From positions 1 to 7,070 of the forward strand of contig JAQVXN010000097.1 of NCBI GenBank assembly GCA_028709135.1: 7,070 nucleotides of DNA, written 5' to 3'. Made by a program: the position numbers and the translations under genes. Positions 1 through 6,004 of this stretch are shown here, piece after piece. Source of the DNA: Bacteroidaceae bacterium (lineage in GTDB: Bacteria > Bacteroidota > Bacteroidia > Bacteroidales > Bacteroidaceae). The notes beneath the pieces were generated by a model. That model had not been told where the DNA came from. It did no database searches and worked only from the letters and a program-made list of their open reading frames with translations. Every line of letters begins with the position of its first letter. Position 1 is the first letter of the stretch.

Positions 1-229
1 GGGCAACATATTGTGTAATGATGCCGTTCATGCCCAGTTCAAAGAAAGTTTGAATGGCCAAGATGCTACCAAAAGTAAAATAGAATCCTTGTTCAACTTT
101 TGTAAGGTATTTGGCGATGAAGAGTGCTGTAATGACGCCTCCTGCAGCTTGGATGATACGGGCTGTTGAAGTGTACGCAATGGATTTGTCGATACCGATT
201 TTTTTCCCGATAGTCCTAAGTAGCGACAT
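1..229 (-). CDS. Wzx-type polysaccharide flippase, N-terminal part (partial)
   Basis: This is the first 76 residues of a membrane protein that runs off the left edge. It begins MSLLRTIGKKIGIDKSIAY, a short basic cytoplasmic leader. A first hydrophobic helix follows (about residues 25-42, AAGGVITALFIAKYL) and then a second (about 48-70, including FYFTFGSILAIQTFFELG). This pattern, with the FELG-type end of helix two, is what I know from Wzx/MATE-like oligosaccharide flippases, which move lipid-linked sugar repeat units across the inner membrane. The ATG shares one base with the TAA stop of the upstream transketolase gene (TAATG on the minus strand), which supports the start and suggests translational coupling. 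Its presence places the sugar genes in a capsule or O-antigen type locus. The specificity and the rest of the protein cannot be seen. A related exporter of the same superfamily is the main alternative. Confidence 0.8.
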   Translation of the reverse strand, partial: MSLLRTIGKKIGIDKSIAYTSTARIIQAAGGVITALFIAKYLTKVEQGFYFTFGSILAIQTFFELGMNGIITQYVA

Positions 230-1143
230 TAGCAAAACAAATCTTTTGAGAGAGTGAGATGAGTGAATTTCCGTAGGTATTCCTCGCTGCCGGCAATATG
301 AACGTATTCGTCGTTAATGGCGAGACGATGTATTTTCGGATAGTTTTTGAGGCGGCCTGTGGCGTAAAGGTCACTGATTTGTTCGATGATGGCGCAACCT
401 AAACCGCAACTTTTTTGATGCTCTTCAATGACAACCATATTTGGGTGTTTTTCAGCCAGTTTTAAAAGCTGTTCTGTCTGGAGAGGCTTAATAAAAGGGA
501 CACTGTAGATGGCTGTGTCGATGGAGAGTTCATTAATTTGGTTGACGGAGTCAAAAAGAATGGAGCCCGTGGCGAGGAGTATGTTTTTGCTGTCGGATTC
601 GCGCAGGCAATGTAGATGGCCAAGTTGCAGCTTTTCCTGATTGTCCGGAAAAACCTGTTTCTCGCCGGCTTTACCGAGGCGGATATACATGGAACCGGGA
701 TAATTGGCAGTGAAGGAGGCTACGGCTTGAGCTTCTCCAGGATCGGATGGGGACGCTACAACCATATTCGGCAGGGTGCGCATGATGCCTATTTCTTCTG
801 TGGCGTGGTGTGACATGCCCAAGCTACCGTAAGCAAAACCTGCTCCTACGGCAACAATTTTCACACTTCCGTTATAATAGGTTACGTCGTTGCGGATTTC
901 TTCCAGACATCTCAGGGTTGGAAAGTTCGCAATGGAGTAGATATAAACGTTGTAGCCTTCTTTGGCTAAACCTGCAGCTACTCCAATCATATTTTGTTCG
1001 GCGATGCCGGCATTGAGAAAACGTTTTGGAAATTTATCTCTAAAAGGCTCTACAACGTGATAGCCTAAATCACCGACAATTAGAAAAATCTTGTCGTTTG
1101 TTTCTGCTTCCTTTATCAGTTGTTGAATAAATGCTGTTCTCAT
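229..1143 (-). CDS. Transketolase, C-terminal subunit (split enzyme)
   Basis: This 304-residue protein corresponds to the pyrimidine-binding and C-terminal domains of transketolase. Residues 1 to about 160 form the Pyr domain. The motif GIAEQNM lies at 46-52, where E49 is the expected glutamate that activates thiamine diphosphate across the dimer. SHHATEE at 110-116 sits where full-length transketolases have THQ, and its first histidine matches a substrate-binding histidine. Residues about 185-300 form the C-terminal domain, with IEEHQKSCGLG near 240. It cannot work alone because it lacks the GDG diphosphate-binding domain, which is encoded just upstream. The two genes overlap by four bases (ATGA), so the subunits are probably made in equal amounts. 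Split transketolases can be central carbon enzymes. Here the position between a nucleotide-sugar reductase and a flippase suggests a dedicated role in making a surface sugar. The family is secure, but the donor and acceptor are unknown. Confidence 0.93.
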   Translation of the reverse strand: MRTAFIQQLIKEAETNDKIFLIVGDLGYHVVEPFRDKFPKRFLNAGIAEQNMIGVAAGLAKEGYNVYIYSIANFPTLRCLEEIRNDVTYYNGSVKIVAVGAGFAYGSLGMSHHATEEIGIMRTLPNMVVASPSDPGEAQAVASFTANYPGSMYIRLGKAGEKQVFPDNQEKLQLGHLHCLRESDSKNILLATGSILFDSVNQINELSIDTAIYSVPFIKPLQTEQLLKLAEKHPNMVVIEEHQKSCGLGCAIIEQISDLYATGRLKNYPKIHRLAINDEYVHIAGSEEYLRKFTHLTLSKDLFC

Positions 1144-1940
1144 TTTTCTATTTCCTTAATAGCTGTTTCGTATTGTTCTTCGTTGGGTGATTTGTAATGC
1201 CATGCCAGATTGTTTTCCATGTAGCTGACGCCTTTTCCTTTTACTGTATTCGCAATAATTACAGTGGGTTTGTCTGTCTGTACTTCAAATTTCCGGAAGG
1301 CATTCAGAATTTCTTCGTGATTATGACCATCAATGTTCAAAACGTGGCAATTAAAAGCCTTCAGTTTGTCAACCAATGGTTCCAGGTTCATCACTTCGTT
1401 GGTGTTGCCCAAACTCTGAATTTTATTGTAGTCGATGATGGCGCAAAGACGGTTAAGGTGGTGGTGAGAGGCGAACATCAGGGCCTCCCAATTAGAACCC
1501 TCATCCATTTCGCCGTCACCCAGAAGTACAAAAGTGTGATAATCTTGTTCTCTTATTTGTCCAGCTAGAGCGATGCCCGTACCGTATGGCAGACCGTGGC
1601 CCAAACTTCCTGCTGAAATTTCGACTCCTGGCACAAGATGAGAGATGTGGCAAAGAAATTTGCTACCGTTTTGGCCGTAAGAATCCAGTTCTTCTGCGGG
1701 GAAAAAACCTGCTAAGGCCAGTGTGGCATAATATGACACGCAGGCGTGTCCTTTGGAAAGTAAAAAGCGGTCGCGACCTTCCCAGTTGGGCTTTTGAGGG
1801 TTATATTTCATGACGTCCGTATAGAGCACTGCCAGAATGTCGGCCATCGACATGGCGCCACCAATGTGGGACGCATTTGCGCGATAAACCATTTTAACTG
1901 ACATTTCTCTAATTTGTTTTGCAAAGTCTGAACTGTTCAT
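1140..1940 (-). CDS. Transketolase, N-terminal subunit (split enzyme)
   Basis: This 266-residue protein is the diphosphate-binding (PP) half of transketolase. Visible motifs are SHIGGAMS at 24-31, SKGHA at 62-66 and GSLGHGL at 111-117. The thiamine diphosphate motif starts with GDGEMDEGSNWEA at 141-153 and ends with NKIQ at 172-175. D142 and N172 are the expected metal ligands, and H25 and H65 match active-site histidines. The protein ends after about 265 residues, the usual size for a separate N-terminal subunit, so this is a natural split and not a frameshift. It lies 19 bases after the reductase gene and overlaps the C-terminal subunit by four bases. No strong Shine-Dalgarno sequence precedes the ATG, which is common in Bacteroidetes. 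The pair should form a complete two-carbon ketol-transferring enzyme. In this operon the acceptor could be a phosphosugar or, more speculatively, a CDP-keto-sugar. Confidence 0.93.
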   Translation of the reverse strand: MNSSDFAKQIREMSVKMVYRANASHIGGAMSMADILAVLYTDVMKYNPQKPNWEGRDRFLLSKGHACVSYYATLALAGFFPAEELDSYGQNGSKFLCHISHLVPGVEISAGSLGHGLPYGTGIALAGQIREQDYHTFVLLGDGEMDEGSNWEALMFASHHHLNRLCAIIDYNKIQSLGNTNEVMNLEPLVDKLKAFNCHVLNIDGHNHEEILNAFRKFEVQTDKPTVIIANTVKGKGVSYMENNLAWHYKSPNEEQYETAIKEIEK

Positions 1941-1959
1941 ATTTTAGTGTTGGTTTATA

Positions 1960-2868
1960 TTAAAGTTCTTTTTCGGAGCATCTCATTTTAGAGATGATTT
2001 TTTCGAGTCCTTTTTCAAGGGAAGTGTGCTCAAAAGGTCCGAAAGTGTGAATAAATTTGTTTGAATTTCCCAAGATCGTCATAGACTGATTTTCACGATA
2101 AGGTAGAGAGGGTTGAAAGTCAATGTTGGCGCCGGTAAGTTTTCGAATAAGAGAAAATAAATCTTTCAAAGCAATGGCGGAAGCTGAGGATAGATTGTAA
2201 ATTCCGCTTTTCCCCGTGGTGCCGACGACTGATTCTATTGCTTGTGCAAAGTCTGTAGAATAGAGATAGGAATAAAGTTGTTCTCCAGCTGTGGTTTGTA
2301 TTTCCTTTTCACCATTGAGACATTTGGTGATGATGGATGGAATGAGCCAACAAGGTTTTTGTTTCTCTCCGTAAATGCTGAAAATCCTTATCCACTGCCA
2401 TTCTGCACCGGTTTTGCATCCGAATTCTTGTAATATTTGGCAGCAGTGAATTTTTGCCTTGGCATATTCAGAGAGAGGTCTCAGGGGATGGTTTTCGTCG
2501 ACACAACTGTTGATGCGGCCATATTCATCCTGACTGCCAAGTATGATGACTTGACGATAATGTGCGAGTTGTAGTATTTCCTGTGTCATTTCAACGTTGG
2601 CAAGCTGAATGGCTGCATTATTGCGCTCGTCTGCAGATACGCCACCCCAAGCTGCATGTATCAGTATTTCTGGATCAAAAAGATGTAAATCTTCTTTCCA
2701 ATAGGATTCGCCTGTGTTTATCCACTTGATTTTTTCTTCCGTTTCCGAATCAAACAGACTTTGAGACGTTTTTCGCTTCAAACAAGCTACCTGATGTCCC
2801 TTTTTTACGCAAATACAGGCCAAATAATAGCCTAAAAATCCTGTTGCTCCTGTAATGAATATCCTCAT
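1960..2868 (-). CDS. Extended SDR: NAD(P)-dependent nucleotide-sugar epimerase/reductase
   Basis: This is a 302-residue Rossmann-fold protein of the extended short-chain dehydrogenase/reductase family. The cofactor motif GATGFLG is at 7-13. The basic KRK after the second strand (31-33) is more typical of NADPH than NADH use. HAAWGG at 71-76 closes the next strand. The catalytic set is S112 in GSQDEYG, with Y135 and K139 in YAKAK. The overall form resembles CDP-abequose/paratose synthases (RfbJ/RfbS) and the YerF-type reductase, but those names cannot be separated by eye. The gene follows rfbG with a four-base ATGA overlap, so it probably acts on CDP-4-keto-6-deoxyglucose or on a later product. 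Reduction at C4, epimerisation, or reduction of a carbonyl on an added branch are all possible. The family assignment is firm and the substrate is inferred from context. Confidence 0.88.
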   Translation of the reverse strand: MRIFITGATGFLGYYLACICVKKGHQVACLKRKTSQSLFDSETEEKIKWINTGESYWKEDLHLFDPEILIHAAWGGVSADERNNAAIQLANVEMTQEILQLAHYRQVIILGSQDEYGRINSCVDENHPLRPLSEYAKAKIHCCQILQEFGCKTGAEWQWIRIFSIYGEKQKPCWLIPSIITKCLNGEKEIQTTAGEQLYSYLYSTDFAQAIESVVGTTGKSGIYNLSSASAIALKDLFSLIRKLTGANIDFQPSLPYRENQSMTILGNSNKFIHTFGPFEHTSLEKGLEKIISKMRCSEKEL

Positions 2869-3938
2869 TTGTTTATATAAGTCTCAATTTGTTCGGCGCA
2901 GAGATTGTAGACATTTTCATTTTTATAGCGTTTGTACCAGTCTGTGGTCATATAGATGGATTGGTCAAGTGTCATTTTCGGTTCCCATCCTAAGCGAAAG
3001 TGAGCTTTGCTGATGTCCAGCAATAGCAAGTTGGCTTCGTGAAGAGCATTTGGGTTGGAGGCATCGCAAAGTTCTCCAGAACCATAGTTTTTTACAATTT
3101 TGGAGGCCACAGTCCATACATCTGCGATGGATTCTGTGCGCGGGCCGAAATTCCATGCTTCATTATAAATTTGAGGTTGCTCCCACATGCGTTGAGCTAA
3201 AAGCAGATAACCTCCCAGAGGTTCCAACACATGTTGCCAAGGCCTTATGGCGTGAGGAGAGCGTATAGAGATGGCTTTGTTTGCTTCCAGTGAGCGAATG
3301 CAGTCTGGTACGATTCTGTCTTTGGACCAGTCACCACCACCTATTACATTCCCAGCTCGCACACTGGCCAGACTTTTTGTATGTCCAGTTGTTTTCTCCG
3401 GATTGAAAAAGCTACGCCTCCAAGCTGAAATGGCAATTTCGGCTGCACCTTTGCTGGCAGAATAAGGGTCATATCCTCCCATGGGCTCGTTTTCACGATA
3501 ACCCCATATTTGTTCTTTGTTTTCGTAACATTTGTCGGTCGTTATCATTACGCCAACGCGTGTTGAGGGTTCGCAGCGCATAGCTTCCATCACATTGATG
3601 GTGCCCATAACATTAGTTTGGAATGTTACTACGGGAATGTCGTAGCTCAGTCTTACAAGTGGTTGTGCAGCCAAATGAAAAACAATTTCCGGTTTATATT
3701 TTGCAAAAACTTCTTTTAGCGTTGCAGCATTGCAGATATCTCCTCTTAAGTCGGCTTTCAGATGTTTACCAATGTGGCTCAGACAGTAATTGTCACGCTC
3801 CGTGTAAGGATCTTTGGCCAGACCTATTACTTGTGCTCCCATCAGTTGAAGCCAGATGGAGAGCCATGAACCTTTAAAACCGGTGTGCCCGGTTACGAGT
3901 ATCCGTTTGCCTGCATAGAACTTGCTTAATTCATTCAT
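2865..3938 (-). CDS. rfbG: CDP-glucose 4,6-dehydratase
   Basis: This enzyme converts CDP-D-glucose to CDP-4-keto-6-deoxy-D-glucose with a bound NAD, the committed step to CDP-linked deoxysugars. The 357-residue length is normal for the family. The NAD motif TGHTGFKGSWL lies at 16-26, the form seen in CDP-glucose rather than dTDP-glucose dehydratases. HLAAQPLVR is at 88-96. The catalytic TTDKCYEN is at 133-140 (T134, D135, K136), and YSASK at 159-163 supplies Y159 and K163. RPWQHVLEPLGGY further on is also typical. The ATG is three bases after the rfbF stop, and the gene end overlaps the reductase by four bases. All key residues are intact. It is also known as DdhB or AscB in other systems. 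Confidence 0.96.
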   Translation of the reverse strand: MNELSKFYAGKRILVTGHTGFKGSWLSIWLQLMGAQVIGLAKDPYTERDNYCLSHIGKHLKADLRGDICNAATLKEVFAKYKPEIVFHLAAQPLVRLSYDIPVVTFQTNVMGTINVMEAMRCEPSTRVGVMITTDKCYENKEQIWGYRENEPMGGYDPYSASKGAAEIAISAWRRSFFNPEKTTGHTKSLASVRAGNVIGGGDWSKDRIVPDCIRSLEANKAISIRSPHAIRPWQHVLEPLGGYLLLAQRMWEQPQIYNEAWNFGPRTESIADVWTVASKIVKNYGSGELCDASNPNALHEANLLLLDISKAHFRLGWEPKMTLDQSIYMTTDWYKRYKNENVYNLCAEQIETYINK

Positions 3939-3941
3939 TTT

Positions 3942-4721
3942 CTACCAAATTTTCCATGGTGCTTTTCTCTCATTCCACATGGTGTTGAGCTCTTTGTTGT
4001 CGCGGAGCATATCCATTGGTTTCCAAAAGCCCGTATGCTTGTACGCGTGCATTTTACCGTCATTGGCCAACATTTCAAGTGGCTTCTTTTCGAAAGCCAC
4101 ACTATCGTCTCCTTCCGGAATGTAATCAAAAACTTCTGGTTCACAAACAAAAAAACCTATATTTATCCAGTTCCCGTCACCACAGGGTTTTTCACAGAAA
4201 GAGTGGATACGGTTGGTGTCTGGATCTATGTTTACTGCGCCGAATTTACCTTCTGGTTTGAAAACGGACATGGAGATGGCAGCGCCGCTTTGACGATGAT
4301 CTTCTATGGTCCGTTGAATATTGATGTCAGCCACTCCGTCGCCATAGGTTAACAGGAACGGTTCATTACCTATAAAAGGCTGTATGCGCTTGATGCGCGC
4401 TCCCGTCATGGTGTTGAGCCCAGTGTCAACCATCGTGACTTTCCAATTTTCGGAATGACTGGAATGTACTTCAACGGAGTTGTCTGCGAGATTCACCGTC
4501 ATATCGCTGTTATGTAGGTAGTAGTTGGCAAAATATTCTTTGATAATGTATTGTTTATAACCGCAGCATATAACAAAATCGTTGATGCCGTAGTGACTAT
4601 AAATTTTCATGATGTGCCAGATGATGGGCTTGTTGCCAATTTCCACCATAGGTTTGGGAATTACGCTGGTAGCTTCGCTCAACCTAGAACCGAATCCTCC
4701 TGCCAATATCACAGCTTTCAT
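3942..4721 (-). CDS. rfbF: Glucose-1-phosphate cytidylyltransferase
   Basis: This enzyme joins glucose-1-phosphate and CTP to give CDP-glucose and pyrophosphate in the cytoplasm. It is a 259-residue nucleotidyltransferase of the usual family length. The nucleotide-binding loop LAGGFGSRLSE is at 6-16, followed by IPKPMVEIG at 21-29 with K23. The metal-binding YGDGVAD is at 126-132 (D128 and D132). FCEKP and the GFWKPMDMLRDNKEL segment near the end are characteristic of RfbF. The serine in GSR replaces the threonine more often seen in GTR, a mild change. It is the first gene of the sugar operon. The ATG at 4721 is preceded by a purine-rich AAAAAGAAGAAG, and a consensus Bacteroidetes promoter lies about 80 bases upstream. 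With rfbG it forms the entry to a CDP-deoxysugar pathway (DdhA in other naming). Confidence 0.96.
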   Translation of the reverse strand: MKAVILAGGFGSRLSEATSVIPKPMVEIGNKPIIWHIMKIYSHYGINDFVICCGYKQYIIKEYFANYYLHNSDMTVNLADNSVEVHSSHSENWKVTMVDTGLNTMTGARIKRIQPFIGNEPFLLTYGDGVADINIQRTIEDHRQSGAAISMSVFKPEGKFGAVNIDPDTNRIHSFCEKPCGDGNWINIGFFVCEPEVFDYIPEGDDSVAFEKKPLEMLANDGKMHAYKHTGFWKPMDMLRDNKELNTMWNERKAPWKIW

Positions 4722-4800
4722 GCTTCTTCTTTTTAGTTTATTTAGTTTTTAACGGTGTGGATGCATTTTAATTGTATCGTTTGTCCGTTGTTATTCTTTA

Positions 4801-4831
4801 CAAAGTTACAGCAAAGTGAGAGAAGAGCAAA
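4801..4831 (-). promoter_or_regulatory. Bacteroidetes-type promoter of the rfbF operon
   Basis: On the minus strand, TTTG (4831-4828) is followed by exactly 19 bases and then TAACTTTG (4808-4801). This matches the known Bacteroidetes primary sigma factor consensus of a TTTG -33 box and a TAnnTTTG -7 box. Transcription should begin near 4793-4796, giving a leader of roughly 70-75 bases before the rfbF ATG. It is the only full match I found in this gap on either strand. Confidence 0.82.
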
Positions 4832-4858
4832 AAAAGAAACAAAGTTTTTTATTTTTGC
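4827..4858. repeat. AT-rich imperfect inverted repeat beside the -33 box
   Basis: The arms GCAAAAAAAGAAAC (4827-4840) and GTTTTTTATTTTTGC (4844-4858) pair around an AAA loop, with one unpaired base and one mismatch. The left arm contains the -33 box of the rfbF promoter. It could be a weak terminator for transcripts arriving from the right, a protein-binding site, or an A/T-tract upstream element. The low GC content makes a strong RNA hairpin unlikely. Confidence 0.4.
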
Positions 4859-4884
4859 TATTTCTAACTGCAACATAACTTATC

Positions 4885-4916
4885 TAAAGTTATAGTAAAG
4901 AGAGGAAAGAGTAAAA
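4885..4916 (-). repeat. Degenerate second copy of the rfbF promoter segment
   Basis: This stretch aligns without gaps to 4801-4832 with 25 of 32 bases identical. It keeps the same 19-base spacing between TTTA (4915-4912) and TAACTTTA (4892-4885) on the minus strand. Both boxes have lost the final G of the consensus, so this copy is probably weak or inactive. It lies 84 bases upstream of the intact promoter. Confidence 0.55.
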
Positions 4917-5256
4917 TGGGAGCGAAGTTTATTATAATGAATGTTTGTCTTTGTCTCCTTACATGGTGTTTCTGAGTATGAAGCCAGAAACAATAATGTT
5001 TTTTACGTGCTGTGTATGTGATATTTGTTTGTACAGTAGATACACAAAATGTTCCCATTTTCATGGGCTTTGCAAAGAAAATGCAATTGAGAAGTTGTAT
5101 TGCAAAAACAAAAGTTTTTGGTTTTAGTAATAGAAGAAGTGTAATGTGCTCACGCTTGGAATAAGAGTATTTGTGCGCTTCTGAAATATTTGATTTGATT
5201 TTGCTATTATTGAATTTTCTCGACGAAGTAGGATTTGTCTCAAAATATGTTTGTTG

Positions 5257-5309
5257 TGTTTTTAACGAGTAACAACTTGTTTTTAACGAATAGCGACTTG
5301 TTTTTACGT
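5257..5309. repeat. Short 21-bp tandem repeat, about 2.5 copies
   Basis: Copies start at 5257, 5278 and 5299, each opening with TGTTTTT. The first two (TGTTTTTAACGAGTAACAAC and TGTTTTTAACGAATAGCGAC, each followed by T) agree at 18 of 21 positions. The third keeps only the first part. No function is evident. It could be a protein-binding array or simple slippage. Confidence 0.5.
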
Positions 5310-5447
5310 AAGATTGAAAACACCTTAATGTATTGAGAATGTGTATATTAAAGGAGTGTGTTTTTGTTGATAAAAAACGTATTCTGGGAGGTGTTTCTAT
5401 GATGGAAGTTGCCGGAATAATTGATCTCGTTTGACTTGGAAAAAGAA

Positions 5448-5969
5448 CTAATTGTCTTCTGAAGTTGAAATTTTGCTTAGATAAATGAGATTGAGCAATC
5501 TGTTACCCGTAGCAGTCTTAAAAATATTGGACTGCACATTTTTGATGGCAGCAGGTGATAGGCTGTCCTCATAAATATTGACGAGAAAATCAGCTTCAAC
5601 AAGGATCTGATAATCACTGCCAACTATTGAAGAATAGGTGTGGTGATGACCTACAAGATAGCAGATACGGGCTATTTCAGATTCACTGTAACCTCCGAGT
5701 TCATCCAGTATGTGGCGAGCTTCCGCTGGACCTTCTTTTTCCTGGTAGGTGCCGGCCGATGAACCATACTTGCGTTCACTGAGATGAATACCGATGTCAT
5801 GAACAATTGCTGCGGCTTCTAACATGAACTGTGTGGAAGGGTCAAGATGTTCCAAATGTCCGATGAGAGCAGCAAATTCATGTACTTTAAAAAAATGGTG
5901 AATACGTTTGGCATCCCCAATGTCATAAGTCACCATGGCTGCAATTAAAAGAGGGAGTCGGTTGTCCAT
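5448..5969 (-). CDS. HD-domain phosphohydrolase of unknown substrate
   Basis: This is a 173-residue soluble protein of the HD superfamily, metal-dependent phosphohydrolases that act on nucleotides or other phosphate esters. The likely metal ligands are H30 (in KVHEFA), the signature H57-D58 (AAAIVHDIG), a histidine of the GHHH run at 107-110, and D127 (in VEADFLVN). EGPAEAR at 79-85 is another conserved-looking segment. The domain fills nearly the whole protein, with no fused synthetase or signalling domain. The ATG is the first usable start, since an in-frame TAA lies a few codons upstream. No clear Shine-Dalgarno sequence is seen. It starts 35 bases after the kinase stop and so is probably cotranscribed with the kinase and the AmpG-like transporter. 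I recognise it as a conserved stand-alone HD family but know no proven substrate. A role in nucleotide or sugar-phosphate clean-up is inference. Confidence 0.88.
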   Translation of the reverse strand: MDNRLPLLIAAMVTYDIGDAKRIHHFFKVHEFAALIGHLEHLDPSTQFMLEAAAIVHDIGIHLSERKYGSSAGTYQEKEGPAEARHILDELGGYSESEIARICYLVGHHHTYSSIVGSDYQILVEADFLVNIYEDSLSPAAIKNVQSNIFKTATGNRLLNLIYLSKISTSEDN

Positions 5970-6004
5970 TGTGCTGGCGTTTATGGGAAGTTATGTTCTC
6001 TGTT

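Larger units (their letters stand above)
4834..5447. other. Intergenic region without a convincing gene
   Basis: With the promoter and leader of rfbF, this is a gap of 726 bases between two genes on the same strand. It is strongly AT-rich. The open frames inside it (about 60-66 codons on each strand, near 4864-5127) have erratic composition, no recognisable motif and no good ribosome binding site. Apart from the repeats listed separately I see only a small AT hairpin, CAAAAAC-AAAA-GTTTTTG, at 5103-5120. No GC-rich terminator follows the HD-domain gene, and no tRNA or other recognisable RNA gene is present. The length suggests an old boundary between a core operon and an inserted sugar operon. 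Confidence 0.6.

Noticed and set aside
1140..1143. Frameshift breaking a single transketolase gene in two
   Set aside because: The second half has its own ATG in a clean ATGA overlap, and each half ends at a domain boundary with normal subunit length, as in natural split transketolases.
3935..4352. Long open frames of 67-105 codons inside rfbF in other frames
   Set aside because: They lie within a strongly conserved gene and their translations show no recognisable family.
4749..4766. Five-codon frame (MHPHR) in the rfbF leader
   Set aside because: It could be a leader peptide, but it has no ribosome binding site and no attenuator structure follows.
4751..4789. Possible leader hairpin AACGG/CCGTT in the rfbF 5-prime region
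   Set aside because: Only five base pairs around a loop of 29 bases, which is too weak to call a riboswitch or attenuator.
4864..5127. Open frames of 60-66 codons on both strands of the intergenic region
   Set aside because: They overlap each other, lack ribosome binding sites and show no motif or membrane pattern. They are what chance gives in AT-rich DNA.
5246..5253. Plus-strand TATGTTTG resembling a Bacteroidetes -7 box
   Set aside because: No TTTG lies 19-21 bases upstream, and no plus-strand gene follows.
5318..5396. Eight-base inverted repeat AAACACCT/AGGTGTTT near the end of the HD gene
   Set aside because: The arms are 63 bases apart and no T-run follows on the minus strand, so it is not a convincing terminator.
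5399..5434. Eleven-codon plus-strand frame (MMEVAGIIDLV) preceded by GGGAGGTG
   Set aside because: The Shine-Dalgarno-like match is good, but no promoter is found on that strand, Bacteroidetes rarely rely on such sites, and the peptide is too short to judge.
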